Assembly (NCBI GenBank): GCA_902768795.1
Contig: CACXMS010000031.1
Coordinates: forward strand, 1-32,054
Source of the DNA: an uncultured Eubacteriales bacterium
Lineage (GTDB): Bacteria > Bacillota > Clostridia > Christensenellales > CAG-138
Reading direction: 5' to 3'
Length of the DNA: 32,054 nt
Shown here: positions 8,626 to 17,175 of the stretch, in pieces
Numbering within the stretch: position 1 is the first letter of the stretch
Layout of the letters: the number at the start of each line of letters is the position of its first letter
Made by a program: the position numbers and the translations under genes
Notes under the pieces: generated by a model
Seen by the model: only the letters and a program-made list of their open reading frames with translations
Databases searched by the model: none
What the model was told of the DNA's origin: nothing

Positions 8626-8654
8626 ATTATACGACAAACCTTCGGATTCGTCAA
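8626..8654 (-). promoter_or_regulatory. Promoter of rpsU
   Basis: TTGACG (8649-8654 on the minus strand) and a consensus TATAAT (8626-8631) are separated by 17 bp. The leader to the start codon is about 50 nt. Confidence 0.78.
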
Positions 8655-8708
8655 TCCTTTTTTTCATGCGTTCCGGTGAAAAAACGTGCGATTCACCGTC
8701 TGTTCCGG

Positions 8709-8737
8709 TTGCATCGCCGCGCAGACTGTGCTATACT
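8709..8737 (+). promoter_or_regulatory. Promoter of the moxR-DUF58-DUF4129 operon
   Basis: TTGCAT at 8709-8714 and TATACT at 8732-8737 with a 17-bp spacer, about 35 bp before the moxR-like start. It is divergent from the rpsU promoter, and the two -35 boxes are about 55 bp apart. Confidence 0.75.
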
Positions 8738-8771
8738 TGTAAAAAATATAGGATAGAAGAAAGGAGCCGGT

Positions 8772-9713
8772 ATGGATACGGTATCATTTGTTCAGTTTCA
8801 ACAGCACATCATCGATAATTGCGGCAAAGTGATCGTGGGAAAAGAAGAGGTCATCCGGCAGATCGGCGTTTGTCTGATCGCATCCGGGCACGTCCTTCTG
8901 GAGGATCTGCCCGGCACCGGCAAAACCATGCTTCTGCGCGCTTTCTCCAAGAGCATCGGCGGGTCCTTTAAGCGCATTCAGTTTACGCCCGATATTCTGC
9001 CTTCCGACCTGACCGGCATTCATTTTTATAATCAGAAGACCGGCGAATTCGTTTTCCGGGAGGGGCCGCTGTTCGCAAACGTCGTGCTGGCGGACGAAAT
9101 CAACCGTGCCGTTCCGCGCAGCCAGTCCGCGCTTCTGGAAGTCATGGAGGAACGTCAGATCTCCGTCGACGGCGAAACGTTCCGGCTTGAGGAGCCGTAC
9201 ATCGTTATGGCAACGCAAAACCCCGTGGAATCTTACGGCACGTTCCCGCTGCCCGAAGCGCAGCTCGACCGCTTCTTTATGAAGCTGTCCCTCGGCTATA
9301 TGACGCCCGAACAGGAAAAATCGATCCTGCGCCGCGAGGATTCCAGAGTCATCGTCGAACAGCTCGGTCCGGTGGTCGGCGCAAAGGAGCTCGCCGCCTT
9401 GAGACAGGCATACCGCGAGGTCAGGGTAAGCGACGACGTTGCGGACTACATCATGGCCATCATTACCGCCACGCGGCAGAGCGAACGGCTTGCCTGCGGC
9501 GTTTCCGCGCGCGGATCGCTTGCGCTGTACCGTGCCAGCCAGATCACCGCGGCCATGGAGGGCCGCGACTATGTCATTCCGGAGGATGTGAAACGCGAAG
9601 CCGTTCCGGTTCTGGCGCACCGCGTCATTCCCGCAAGCCGCAGCCATCTCGACGGCGCAGGCGTGATTGAGGAGCTTCTCGCAACGATCCCGGTTCCTTT
9701 GGAGCGTGCATAA
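8772..9713 (+). CDS. MoxR-family AAA+ ATPase
   Basis: AAA+ ATPase of 313 aa thought to act as a chaperone or remodelling factor for partner proteins encoded nearby. Visible motifs are Walker A (LPGTGKT, about residues 46-52), Walker B (VVLADEINR, about residues 104-112), sensor 1 (MATQNP) and the MoxR-typical FKRIQFTPDILPSDLTG segment. The ATG at 8772 follows AAGGAG with 5-bp spacing. It begins the common three-gene arrangement MoxR, DUF58 protein, membrane protein with C-terminal DUF4129. Confidence 0.92.
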   Translation: MDTVSFVQFQQHIIDNCGKVIVGKEEVIRQIGVCLIASGHVLLEDLPGTGKTMLLRAFSKSIGGSFKRIQFTPDILPSDLTGIHFYNQKTGEFVFREGPLFANVVLADEINRAVPRSQSALLEVMEERQISVDGETFRLEEPYIVMATQNPVESYGTFPLPEAQLDRFFMKLSLGYMTPEQEKSILRREDSRVIVEQLGPVVGAKELAALRQAYREVRVSDDVADYIMAIITATRQSERLACGVSARGSLALYRASQITAAMEGRDYVIPEDVKREAVPVLAHRVIPASRSHLDGAGVIEELLATIPVPLERA

Positions 9714-9743
9714 CAGGTTTTCCGATTGGAAAAGGAGGCAGCC

Positions 9744-10793
9744 ATGACCGTCATCATTCCGATCCTGTGTGTGGTGATCGCTCTCGGCGTCATTGAACTG
9801 CTGAGTATGAATACCATGCGGCGGATTGCGTTTCGCTGCGAGGTCAATATGAACCTGACGGAACCCGATGAGACGGCGACGCTCTCCTACCGGGTCTATA
9901 ATACGTCTTCCTGGCCGATCATGTTTGTCGGTTTCTCCTTCCGGTTTGACGATGCGGTCGAGGTGCGTGAAAGTGAGGAATGGAAGCAGCGCTACAGCGT
10001 AAGCGGAACGCACAACCTGTTCGGCAGGGAGCTGTTTCTCCTGCCGCACAGAGGCGTGAAGGGGTCTGTCTCCTTTTCGCTGAAGCAGCGCGGCGTCTTT
10101 TCCGTCGGCAAGGTCTATCTCGAAACCGGAGACTTTCTGGGGTTGAAAACCGACGTGGTCTCGCGCGATCTCGGGCAAACCGTTGTCTGCACCGCAAAGC
10201 TGCTGGATCAAAAACCGGATATCCGCATCCTCGGCGGACTTTTGGGGGAATTCACCGCGCAGCGCTTTATCTGCGACGATCCGAGTCTTGTTCTCGGTTA
10301 CCGCGAGTACACCGGACGCGAACCGCTCAAGGATATTTCCTGGCTGCAGACCGCAAAGCTGAACCGTCTTATGGTCAAGAATCACGATTTCACCGTGGAT
10401 CGCAACGCGGCGGTTCTCGTGGACATCGAACCGGTGGAAAAGGCGACGATGGAGCATTGCCTTTCCCTGGTGCGAACCGTCTGCGAATACCTCGAAGCCG
10501 AGAAAATCCCGTATGCGTTTCAATCCAACGGAGACCTGTTTGAAACGGAGCGCGGCGTCGGGCGCAAGCATCTGATGACCATTCAGCGCAGGATCGGGCG
10601 GTCGAATTATATATCGTATCAGACCTTTGACAACCTTGTCACACGCATGATCGCAATGAAGCGCGACTATCGCGGCTATATCGTGATCGTTCCGCAGCAA
10701 ACAAAGCAAAACGCTGCAAGCATTGCGCGGCTTCGCACAGGCGCGAACGCAGAGGTGTATGTGCTGGCAGCCCGGGAGGAGGAACGGCTATGA
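9744..10793 (+). CDS. DUF58 domain protein
   Basis: Protein of 349 aa with one N-terminal membrane segment (about residues 2-22), a beta-rich middle region and a DUF58 core at about residues 185-235 (YREYTGREPLKDISWLQTA, then VKNHDFTVDRNAAVLVDIEP). DUF58 proteins pair with MoxR ATPases, and the C-terminal part resembles a von Willebrand A-like fold. I chose the ATG at 9744 because AAAGGAGG lies 5 bp upstream; a TTG six codons earlier lies before that site. The stop overlaps the next start in an ATGA arrangement. Confidence 0.85.
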   Translation: MTVIIPILCVVIALGVIELLSMNTMRRIAFRCEVNMNLTEPDETATLSYRVYNTSSWPIMFVGFSFRFDDAVEVRESEEWKQRYSVSGTHNLFGRELFLLPHRGVKGSVSFSLKQRGVFSVGKVYLETGDFLGLKTDVVSRDLGQTVVCTAKLLDQKPDIRILGGLLGEFTAQRFICDDPSLVLGYREYTGREPLKDISWLQTAKLNRLMVKNHDFTVDRNAAVLVDIEPVEKATMEHCLSLVRTVCEYLEAEKIPYAFQSNGDLFETERGVGRKHLMTIQRRIGRSNYISYQTFDNLVTRMIAMKRDYRGYIVIVPQQTKQNAASIARLRTGANAEVYVLAAREEERL

Positions 10794-11995
10794 AACCGAT
10801 GTCTGCTTACCGGCTCACGGCGCTGACCTGCGTTTGGTTCGCCTTTTTCAGTCTGCTCCCCGCTATGAAGGTCTGGTCGCTCGCGCCCGTCCTCGTCCTG
10901 ACCGCGGTCCTTATTGCATCCTTCGCCGCCGTTCAGCTGAAGCATCCCGCCGCGCGGCTCGGCGTTGCGCTGCTGCCGCTTCTGACGCTCCTGTACGCCT
11001 GGCAAAGCGGGCTTTTGATGACCATCGTCTGCGCCGCGCCGATCCTTCTGATCGCCATCGCGCTGGCCGCAGATCGCGTAGCCATTGCGTATTGGCGGTT
11101 GAAACGCGAATTCATCTGGCTCGCGGCCGCAAGCATCCTTCTCCTTCTCATTTCGTTCAATCCGATTCTCTTCAGCGCCCAAAGCTGCGTCTTCATCGGC
11201 GGATTTCTGATCTTCGGGATCCTCTCGCTGCGCGCGGGCAGAGCCGGGTCGTATCGGAGTTTCCGTTGGCAGGCCGGCAACGCGGGACTTTTCCTGATGG
11301 CGGTCGCCGCAGCGGCGGGCGTCGGAACGATCCTGATGATCGGGTTCGACAAGCTGATTGAATGGCTGAAGCAATTTGACGTCAAGCAGAAGGTTATCCG
11401 GGAAGTCACCACGCCGCAGCCGATTACCGGCGAAGCGATCCGAATCAACCCGACGCAAAATCCGATGACCTCATCCGTTCCGCGCGAAACCGCTGCGCCG
11501 CAGTCGGATGTTCATGTCGTCATCAACACCAAAAAACTCGATTTCTGGTGGATCGCAGCCGGCATTATGCTTGTTCTTGCGGTCACATTGCTGATCGTTC
11601 TGCTCCTCACGCGGACAAAGGACAAGAAGAACCCGCAGGAGCTGTTGGAACCGGAACCGGAGGAGAATCGCAATCCGAAGGCAAAGCGGCAACGCCGCAG
11701 CCGCCGCAAGCAGACAAACAGCGACAGGGTGCGCGAGATCTACCGGGACTATCTCCGGTATCTGCGCGTACAGGGCATTATGATCCGGAATACCGCGACG
11801 ACCTCGGATATTTCGGAGAACGCCGCCTCGCTGCAAAAGGACGATACGACGCTTCGCGCGCTTTACCGCAAGGCGCGGTACGGCCGGGCGGACGATCCGA
11901 TTACGGACGAACAGGTTCAGGAAGCGAAGGAATGCCTGGAACGGCTGACCGCAAAGCAGGCAAAGCAGACGGGCGTTACGCTGCAGGAGCAATAA
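10790..11995 (+). CDS. Multi-pass membrane protein with C-terminal DUF4129-like domain
   Basis: Protein of 401 aa in the position normally held by a TgpA-like transglutaminase. The first half has about five to six hydrophobic segments. A soluble stretch of about 60 residues separates these from a further membrane segment (FWWIAAGIMLVLAVTLLIVLLL). A basic linker and a DUF4129-like tail follow (REIYRDYLRYLRVQGIMIRN ... LYRKARYG). No transglutaminase-core Cys-His-Asp region is visible, and the extracytoplasmic part is too short to hold one. The gene overlaps the DUF58 gene by 4 bp, so the products are probably made together. The exact role is unknown. Confidence 0.75.
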   Translation: MKPMSAYRLTALTCVWFAFFSLLPAMKVWSLAPVLVLTAVLIASFAAVQLKHPAARLGVALLPLLTLLYAWQSGLLMTIVCAAPILLIAIALAADRVAIAYWRLKREFIWLAAASILLLLISFNPILFSAQSCVFIGGFLIFGILSLRAGRAGSYRSFRWQAGNAGLFLMAVAAAAGVGTILMIGFDKLIEWLKQFDVKQKVIREVTTPQPITGEAIRINPTQNPMTSSVPRETAAPQSDVHVVINTKKLDFWWIAAGIMLVLAVTLLIVLLLTRTKDKKNPQELLEPEPEENRNPKAKRQRRSRRKQTNSDRVREIYRDYLRYLRVQGIMIRNTATTSDISENAASLQKDDTTLRALYRKARYGRADDPITDEQVQEAKECLERLTAKQAKQTGVTLQEQ

Positions 11996-12012
11996 TCCAA
12001 TAAACAAAGCAG

Positions 12013-12038
12013 GAGCTGTCAGAATTCTCTGACAGCTC
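12013..12038. repeat. 26-nt palindromic repeat, copy 1
   Basis: Arms GAGCTGTCAG and CTGACAGCTC surround AATTCT. It is identical over 26 nt (27 with the next C) to the copy at 12271-12296. It lies 18 bp after the DUF4129-like gene, a position where a terminator is expected. Confidence 0.85.
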
Positions 12039-12270
12039 CGCAGACTGTCAATAACGGGTTCAGATCGTTTTCGACATATAAAAGCAAAGAAATCTTGTAT
12101 GTAAAAACGGCCGCTTCGAGACCGTTTCTTATATTATTTCATCGAAAATTAGCCGGTTTCTCGCCCTCGCGATAGCGTCAGTATACGCTTCGGGCGAGAA
12201 TTCCGGCTTCTGAACCCCCTTCTTAGCAGTCTGTTCAGCGTGTCAAAAGGTTTTTTGACACGCAATGAAA

Positions 12271-12296
12271 GAGCTGTCAGAATTCTCTGACAGCTC
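12271..12296. repeat. 26-nt palindromic repeat, copy 2
   Basis: Identical to copy 1, in direct orientation, 258 bp away. On the minus strand it follows the last tRNA gene by about 80 nt and is followed by TTTCATT, so it could terminate the tRNA transcript. Confidence 0.85.
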
Positions 12297-12378
12297 CCAA
12301 ATTTTCCCTGCCGCGAACCGATCGGGCATCCCTTTAATCTCCTTTTCGGCTTCTCGCAGACCGGGCCATACGATTCAA

Positions 12379-12454
12379 TGGTGACCCGTCGGGGATTCGA
12401 ACCCCGGACACCTTGATTAAAAGTCAAGTGCTCTACCGACTGAGCTAACGAGTC
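12379..12454 (-). tRNA. tRNA-Lys (anticodon TTT)
   Basis: 76 nt including encoded CCA. The acceptor stem GACTCGT pairs with ACGGGTC using one G-U pair. D-arm TTAGCTCAG, anticodon loop CTTTTAA and T-arm GGTTCGAATCC are all present. It is the last gene of the minus-strand cluster. Confidence 0.96.
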
Positions 12455-12458
12455 ATAC

Positions 12459-12533
12459 TGGCTGGGGCGGCGCGATTTGAACGCACGAATGACGGAGTCA
12501 AAGTCCGTTGCCTTACCGCTTGGCTACGCCCCA
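12459..12533 (-). tRNA. tRNA-Gln (anticodon TTG)
   Basis: 75 nt including encoded CCA. The acceptor TGGGGCG pairs with CGCCCCA and the anticodon loop is CTTTGAC. The TTCAAAT T-loop and GTAGCCAAG D-arm are typical of bacterial tRNA-Gln. It lies 4 nt from tRNA-Lys. Confidence 0.95.
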
Positions 12534-12569
12534 GCGGAGCATTTCGAAGGTCCCGCTTCGAAACGCAAA

Positions 12570-12647
12570 TGGGGTGGATAGTGGGACTCGAACCCACGAC
12601 CTCCAGAGCCACAATCTGGCATTCTAGCCAACTGAACTATATCCACC
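12570..12647 (-). tRNA. tRNA-His (anticodon GTG)
   Basis: The acceptor GTGGATA pairs with TATCCAC, with the extra G-1 (12647) facing discriminator C, the identity pair of bacterial tRNA-His. Anticodon loop TTGTGGC and encoded CCA are present. It is a substrate for queuosine modification by the queA/tgt products encoded nearby. Confidence 0.96.
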
Positions 12648-12664
12648 ATGCAACGTCGCGGCGC

Positions 12665-12695
12665 GCATTACCCGCCGATCCCCGACGGGTAATGC
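12665..12695. other. 10-bp hairpin between tRNA-Arg and tRNA-His
   Basis: GCATTACCCG (12665-12674) and CGGGTAATGC (12686-12695) form a perfect stem with an 11-nt loop, followed on the plus strand by CTGTTTTT. All genes here are on the minus strand, so a processing structure in the tRNA precursor is more likely than a terminator. Confidence 0.5.
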
Positions 12696-12702
12696 CTGTT
12701 TT

Positions 12703-12779
12703 TGGCGCGCCTGCAGGGATTCGAACCCGGGACCTACGGCTTAGAAGGCCGTTGCTCTATCCTGCTGAGCTACAGACGC
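12703..12779 (-). tRNA. tRNA-Arg (anticodon TCT)
   Basis: 77 nt including encoded CCA. The acceptor GCGTCTG pairs with CAGGCGC, with anticodon loop CTTCTAA and a canonical T-arm. It is the first gene of the cluster, about 20 nt after its promoter. Confidence 0.96.
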
Positions 12780-12798
12780 ATCGCAGTTCCGAATTCAT

Positions 12799-12827
12799 AT
12801 TGTAACAGACAAGTTCGGTTCTGTCAA
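12799..12827 (-). promoter_or_regulatory. Promoter of the Arg-His-Gln-Lys tRNA cluster
   Basis: TTGACA (12822-12827, minus strand) and TACAAT (12799-12804) have a 17-bp spacer. It is the strongest minus-strand promoter in this stretch and lies directly downstream of the SEC-C gene stop. Confidence 0.82.
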
Positions 12828-12840
12828 TCGTTTTTTCACA

Positions 12841-13341
12841 TTATCTTCCACAGCACTTTTTATATTTTTTGCCGCTTCCGCACGGACACGGATCGTTGCG
12901 TCCGACCGTCGGCGCGGCGACAAAAATCTGCGACCTGTGGAATTCCTTCGTCAGCGCTTTGCGCTCCTCTTCCGTGCGAACGCCGTTCCATTCCGGCAGA
13001 TTGTACAGCCAGTCCGCCTTCGCACGGTGCATGTTCGTATACAGCTTGTCAAAGTCGACCTTCAGCGCAACCCGGCTCTCCCCGGTCAGCGATTCGAGAT
13101 CGATCTCGCCGTCCGCAAGACTGGAGTTGATTCCGTCCAAAAAACCGACGAACACGTACGGCTCCATGCCGAATGTTTCTGCAAGCTCCCCTACCGTTCC
13201 CTCAAAAACGGTTTCATGGTTTTGCAGGATCCTGCGATAATTCTCGGTTTCCGCCTTGAAGTATTCGCTCCAGTACCGGTTGTACGCTTCCTGTGTGCGT
13301 TCTTCCTGTCCCTTGGCCTGCCAATCTCCGTATAAACTCAT
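12841..13341 (-). CDS. SEC-C zinc-motif protein
   Basis: Protein of 166 aa ending in a SEC-C motif ([18 protein letters not shown]), the zinc-binding tail also found at the C-terminus of SecA. The first 140 residues are helical and acidic, with no enzyme motif I recognise. The start at 13339-13341 overlaps the rimI stop (ATGA), so it is the last gene of the queA-tgt-tsaE-tsaB-rimI operon. A role near ribosomes or the translocon is guessed only from the motif. Confidence 0.85.
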   Translation of the reverse strand: MSLYGDWQAKGQEERTQEAYNRYWSEYFKAETENYRRILQNHETVFEGTVGELAETFGMEPYVFVGFLDGINSSLADGEIDLESLTGESRVALKVDFDKLYTNMHRAKADWLYNLPEWNGVRTEEERKALTKEFHRSQIFVAAPTVGRNDPCPCGSGKKYKKCCGR

Positions 13342-13862
13342 ACTCTGTCCCCCCTCTTTTCAAACGTTTCCCATTGTAATGCAAACGTATCCCGAATGCA
13401 AGCGTTGTTTTGCACGGTTCTCGGAATATTTACGTTCCACAGCAGGATCGCGCCCTCGCCCGTATCGGAATAATAGCGTTTCCGATATCCCTCCTGCTCG
13501 AAATCGAACTTCCGGTACAACTCCTGCGCGATGCGGTTCGTTTCACGCACTTCGAGCGTCATGGACGAAGCGCCGAAATAATCCCCGACCTCCATTCCCG
13601 CAAACAGAAGCGTTTTTCCGACGCCCATCCTGCGATACGCCGGATCGACCGCAATGTTGGTGATATGGCATTCATCGAACAGCACCCACATGCCAAGGTA
13701 TCCGACGATCTTTCCCGCGTATTCGGCTACCAGATAATGCGCGACGCGATTCGACAGCTCGCTCATCAGCGCGGCTTTCGACCAGGGCGTGCGAAACGAC
13801 AGCGTTTCAATGCGGTGGACATTCGTCACATCCGCTTTTTGCATGGCGCGAACCGTGATCAT
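13338..13862 (-). CDS. rimI: Ribosomal protein bS18 alanine N-acetyltransferase family protein
   Basis: GNAT acetyltransferase of 174 aa. The core includes [18 protein letters not shown], the acetyl-CoA binding Q/RxxGxG/A motif, then [34 protein letters not shown], the standard RimI order. The C-terminus is about 25 residues longer than usual. The ATG at 13860-13862 overlaps the tsaB stop by 4 bp. A larger open frame extends upstream through tsaB but has no start signal. RimI-like genes commonly neighbour tsaB/tsaE, and the true substrate may be bS18 or another protein. Confidence 0.88.
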   Translation of the reverse strand: MITVRAMQKADVTNVHRIETLSFRTPWSKAALMSELSNRVAHYLVAEYAGKIVGYLGMWVLFDECHITNIAVDPAYRRMGVGKTLLFAGMEVGDYFGASSMTLEVRETNRIAQELYRKFDFEQEGYRKRYYSDTGEGAILLWNVNIPRTVQNNACIRDTFALQWETFEKRGDRV

Positions 13863-14449
13863 AGGCGCATCCGCTCCGCCTGCGACAGCTTCAGATACAG
13901 AGGAGAAACCTGCTTCTCCCCCTGCCGCCCGGAAGCGATCAAAACAACCGACGACGCCCGCGGCATCGCGCGGTCTTCGGCCGCCGTTCCCGTGATGCGG
14001 CAATCCTCCGAAAGCGCCGCCGTGAAGGGTTCCAGCTCGCATGCCGCCGGCGGTACAAGGCATTCGCCGCCCCAATATACGGCGCCGTAGCCGTTTCCGT
14101 TTCGGGCATCGATCAGCGCGCACACGGGGGCGTTTTCGTTTTGGAACGGCTGTGCAAGCGTTTCCAGCGAATTCACGGCGATCACGGGCTTCCCGTGCGC
14201 CAGTCCGAGCGCGTTCGCAAGACACACGCCGATCCGGACGCCCGTAAAGGACCCCGGCCCGACATCGACCGCAAAGGCGTCCATATCCGACGTTTTCAGA
14301 CCGTGCCGCCGCAAAAGCTCCTCCGCCGCAGGCAAAACCGATTCGGCATGACGCTTTTCGGCAGACAGCAGCATTTCGTCGCATACGCCGTCCAGGTACA
14401 GCGCGACCGAAGCGATCACGTCCGTCGTTTCAAATCCGAGCAGTTTCAT
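13859..14449 (-). CDS. tsaB: tRNA t6A threonylcarbamoyltransferase complex dimerisation subunit TsaB
   Basis: ASKHA-fold protein of 196 aa, the partner of TsaD and TsaE in making t6A37 on ANN-decoding tRNAs. Family motifs are LGFETTD at the N-terminus, SAEKRHAESVLPAAEELL, then DVGPGSFTGVRIGV and NSLETLAQ. It is somewhat shorter than the common 220-240 aa. It overlaps both neighbours by 4 bp (tsaE upstream, rimI downstream). tsaD itself is not in this window. Confidence 0.92.
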   Translation of the reverse strand: MKLLGFETTDVIASVALYLDGVCDEMLLSAEKRHAESVLPAAEELLRRHGLKTSDMDAFAVDVGPGSFTGVRIGVCLANALGLAHGKPVIAVNSLETLAQPFQNENAPVCALIDARNGNGYGAVYWGGECLVPPAACELEPFTAALSEDCRITGTAAEDRAMPRASSVVLIASGRQGEKQVSPLYLKLSQAERMRL

Positions 14450-14895
14450 AATGACTCCACCAATTTCTCATATACGCTCCCGTGCGGGAGAATCGTAACG
14501 GTGCGCGGCGCATCGCCCGCGCCCTCGATCCGGACGTCCAGGCGCTCCTTCGGCAGCGCGCCGGGCACGAGGTTTGCCCATTCCATCAGCAATATGCCGT
14601 TCGCGTTCCGGTAATCCGAAAACCCGATCGCGTACAGTTCATCCTCGTCCGCAAGCCGGTACGCATCAAAATGATACAGCGCCGGCGTCGTGGGATATTC
14701 CTGCACGATCGTGAACGTCGGACTTGTCAGCCGCGTCACGCCGAGCGCCTGCGCCGCGCCGCGGGCGAAAACGCTTTTTCCCGCGCCGAGCGAGCCGTAC
14801 AGCGCGACAAACGCGCCGCCTTCCAGCCGCTCACCGATCCGTTTTCCGATCGAGAGCATTTCCGCTTCCGAACCGATCACAAATACCCGCCCCAT
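14446..14895 (-). CDS. tsaE: tRNA t6A biosynthesis ATPase TsaE
   Basis: Small P-loop ATPase of 149 aa. The Walker A motif is GSLGAGKS, followed by FARGAAQALGV, LTSPTFTIVQEY and YHFDAYRL, then a Walker B-like ILLMEWANLV. These are the full set expected for TsaE. The ATG at 14893-14895 shares one base with the tgt stop (TGATG), so translation is coupled. Longer readings lie inside tgt and are not supported. Confidence 0.93.
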   Translation of the reverse strand: MGRVFVIGSEAEMLSIGKRIGERLEGGAFVALYGSLGAGKSVFARGAAQALGVTRLTSPTFTIVQEYPTTPALYHFDAYRLADEDELYAIGFSDYRNANGILLMEWANLVPGALPKERLDVRIEGAGDAPRTVTILPHGSVYEKLVESL

Positions 14896-16010
14896 CAGAA
14901 CAGATTCCTTTCCAGCAGCTCGGCGGAGAAGTCGCCGAATTGATCCCGGGCAATCGCCGCGCGCGCGTCCTCCATGAGCCGCAGCGAGAACCGCAGGTTG
15001 TGGATCGAAATCAGCTGCGCCGAAAGGATCTCGTCCGCCTTGATCAAATGGCGCAGGTACGCGCGCGAAAAATGGCGGCACGTATAGCAGTCGCAACCTT
15101 CCTCGATCGGCGAGAAATCGTGTTCGAACGTCTTGTTCCGAAGCATCAGCCGTCCGTGCCGCGTCAGCGCAAGACCGTTTCTGGCGGCGCGCGTCTGCAA
15201 AACGCAATCGAACATATCGACGCCGCGGTGCACGCCTTCGAGCAGACAATCCGGGCTCCCGACGCCCATCAGATAACGCGGCTTGTTCGCGGGCATATAC
15301 GGCATAATCGTTTCAAGCATCTCATACATCACGGGCTTCGGTTCGCCGACGGACAGCCCTCCGATCCCGTAGCCGATAAAGTCCATTGACGCAAGCGTCT
15401 TCGCGCTCTCGATCCGAAGGTCCGGATAGACGCAGCCCTGCACGATTCCGAACAGCGCCTGATCGGGTCGGGTATGCGCTTTTTGGCAGCGCTCCGCCCA
15501 GCGGTGCGTGCGATCCATCGCACGGACGGCGTACGCATGATCCGCGGTTCCGGGCGCGCACTCGTCAAAGCACATCGCGATATCCGCGCCGAGCGCCTGT
15601 TCGATCTCCATGACTTTTTCCGGCGTAAACAGATGTTTGCTGCCGTCCAGGTGCGAGCAGAACAGAACGCCGTCCTCCCGGATATCGTTGATTTTGGCAA
15701 GACTGAATACCTGAAAACCGCCGCTGTCGGTCAGAATCGGCCGGTTCCACTGCATGAACGCATGCAGTCCGCCCGCCTCGCGGACAAGCTCGTGACCGGG
15801 TCTTAAATACAGATGATACGTATTCGACAGAATGATCTGCGCGCGGACATCCTCCAGGTCGCGCGGCAGCATCGCCTTTACGGTCGCCTGCGTTCCGACC
15901 GGCATATAGATCGGCGTTTCAACGACGCCGTGCGGCGTATACAGTTTTCCGAGGCGCGCGCCGGTCTGCCGATCGACGTGCAGCACTTCAAAGTGAAACG
16001 GATGTTCCAT
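14895..16010 (-). CDS. tgt: tRNA-guanine transglycosylase
   Basis: Enzyme of 371 aa that exchanges guanine 34 for preQ1 in tRNAs with GUN anticodons. Visible motifs are the catalytic-aspartate segment [32 protein letters not shown] and the zinc site CDCYTC with the later His in SRAYLRHL. The length matches the family. It lies 11 bp after queA. A second aspartate ([16 protein letters not shown]) supplies the nucleophile in this family. Confidence 0.95.
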   Translation of the reverse strand: MEHPFHFEVLHVDRQTGARLGKLYTPHGVVETPIYMPVGTQATVKAMLPRDLEDVRAQIILSNTYHLYLRPGHELVREAGGLHAFMQWNRPILTDSGGFQVFSLAKINDIREDGVLFCSHLDGSKHLFTPEKVMEIEQALGADIAMCFDECAPGTADHAYAVRAMDRTHRWAERCQKAHTRPDQALFGIVQGCVYPDLRIESAKTLASMDFIGYGIGGLSVGEPKPVMYEMLETIMPYMPANKPRYLMGVGSPDCLLEGVHRGVDMFDCVLQTRAARNGLALTRHGRLMLRNKTFEHDFSPIEEGCDCYTCRHFSRAYLRHLIKADEILSAQLISIHNLRFSLRLMEDARAAIARDQFGDFSAELLERNLF

Positions 16011-16021
16011 AGGATTCCCTC

Positions 16022-17047
16022 TTATTCAATGAACATGGCGTCGCCAAACGAGAAGAAGCGGTACCGCTCCCGTACGGCGTGCTCATAAACCCGCAGCATT
16101 TCCTCGCGCGAGGCAAGCGCCGAAACGAGCATCAGCAGCGTCGACTCGGGAAGATGGAAATTCGTGATCAGCGCGTCGACCGCCTTGAACCGATACCCGG
16201 GCGTGATGAAGATGTTCGTTTCCCCGACGCCCGCGTGAACGACGCCCTGTTCGTCCGTAACGGTTTCGAGCGTGCGCGCCGACGTCGTTCCGACGCAGAC
16301 GATCCGCCCGCCGCTTTGCCGCACACGGTTGATCGTTTCCGCCGCCGTCTCCGTCACCTCATAGTGTTCGCTGTGCATCGGATGGTCCTCGATGTTTTCA
16401 ACCGAAACGGGACGGAACGTACCGAGCCCGACATGCAGCAGAATATCCACGACGGTTACGCCTTTTTCCCGGATGCGGCCGAGCAGCTCTTCGGTAAAAT
16501 GCAGGCCCGCCGTCGGCGCCGCGGCCGATCCGCGCTCTTTGGCGTAGACGGTCTGATAGCGTTCCCGGTCCTGCAGCCGCTCCGTGATGTACGGCGGCAG
16601 CGGCATCTGGCCCGCGCGGTCGAGCACCTCTTCGAAAATGCCCCTATAATTGAGCCGAACCGTCTTCCCGCCTTCGGTCGCCGTATCGCCGAGCACCGTT
16701 ACGGAAAGCTCGTCCGTCACATGATAAACGGTCCCCGGCTTCGCGCGCTTGGCCGGACGGCAAAGACACTCCCATTCGTCCCCCGTCCGTCGCCGCAGCA
16801 GCAGAAATTCCATCGTTCCGCCGGTTTCGGGACGCGTTCCGATCAGGCGCGCCGGAATCACGCGCGTGTTGTTTCGCACGAGCACGTCGCCCGGGCGCAG
16901 TTTTTCGAGAATATCGGTAAAGACGCCGTCCTCGATCGTCCCGCTGTCCCGATGATAGGTCAGAAGACGCGACGCGCTCCGCTCGGGGCACGGCGTTTGT
17001 GCAATCAGCTCCGGCGGCAGTTCATAGTAAAAATCACTCGTTTTCAA
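16022..17047 (-). CDS. queA: S-adenosylmethionine:tRNA ribosyltransferase-isomerase
   Basis: Enzyme of 341 aa that converts preQ1 in tRNA to epoxyqueuosine. It starts with the conserved segment [25 protein letters not shown] and contains [35 protein letters not shown] and TNFHLPEST, all diagnostic. The start codon is TTG (17045-17047), with a GAAGGAA ribosome binding site a few bases upstream; no ATG occurs before the conserved N-terminus. It is the first gene of the six-gene tRNA-modification operon. Confidence 0.95.
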   Translation of the reverse strand: MKTSDFYYELPPELIAQTPCPERSASRLLTYHRDSGTIEDGVFTDILEKLRPGDVLVRNNTRVIPARLIGTRPETGGTMEFLLLRRRTGDEWECLCRPAKRAKPGTVYHVTDELSVTVLGDTATEGGKTVRLNYRGIFEEVLDRAGQMPLPPYITERLQDRERYQTVYAKERGSAAAPTAGLHFTEELLGRIREKGVTVVDILLHVGLGTFRPVSVENIEDHPMHSEHYEVTETAAETINRVRQSGGRIVCVGTTSARTLETVTDEQGVVHAGVGETNIFITPGYRFKAVDALITNFHLPESTLLMLVSALASREEMLRVYEHAVRERYRFFSFGDAMFIE

Positions 17048-17079
17048 CGGTTCCTTCTCCCCGCACCAATTCTTTCCGA

Positions 17080-17108
17080 ATTATACATAACTTCACGCCG
17101 AAAAGCAA
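17080..17108 (-). promoter_or_regulatory. Promoter of the queA operon
   Basis: On the minus strand TTGCTT (17103-17108) and consensus TATAAT (17080-17085) have a 17-bp spacer. The leader before the TTG start is only about 25-30 nt, so there is no room for a preQ1 riboswitch. Confidence 0.78.
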
Positions 17109-17175
17109 GAAAAATGTGCGTTGCGCGGGCGCCGCGATTCGACGCTTTTCCCCGCCGTGCGGCATGCAAAAAGAA

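Larger units (their letters stand above)
11996..12378. other. Hairpin-rich intergenic region between convergent operon and tRNA cluster
   Basis: No gene is credible here. A 26-nt palindrome occurs twice (12013-12038 and 12271-12296). Other foldable elements are an AAACGG/CCGTTT hairpin near 12104-12126, inverted 9-mers TTCTCGCCC (12158-12166) and GGGCGAGAA (12192-12200), and a 9-bp hairpin GTGTCAAAA/TTTTGACAC (12240-12261). The palindromes have no good U tract, but by position they could end the plus-strand operon and the minus-strand tRNA transcript. Confidence 0.6.

Noticed and set aside
12149..12427. Minus-strand open frame of 92 codons starting in tRNA-Lys
   Set aside because: It begins inside the tRNA and consists of hairpin repeats, with no ribosome binding site or protein signature.
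12665..12700. Plus-strand terminator between tRNA genes
   Set aside because: The stem plus T tract looks right, but no plus-strand gene lies upstream. It is recorded only as a hairpin.
12569..12805. Plus-strand open frame across tRNA-His and tRNA-Arg
   Set aside because: It is the antisense reading of two tRNA genes, a common false annotation.
13863..14384. Upstream extension of the rimI frame
   Set aside because: It lies entirely within tsaB in another frame. The ATG at 13860-13862 with the ATGA overlap is the natural start.
17048..17079. preQ1 riboswitch before queA
   Set aside because: The promoter leaves only about 25-30 nt of leader, with no hairpin or A-rich tail of that riboswitch class.
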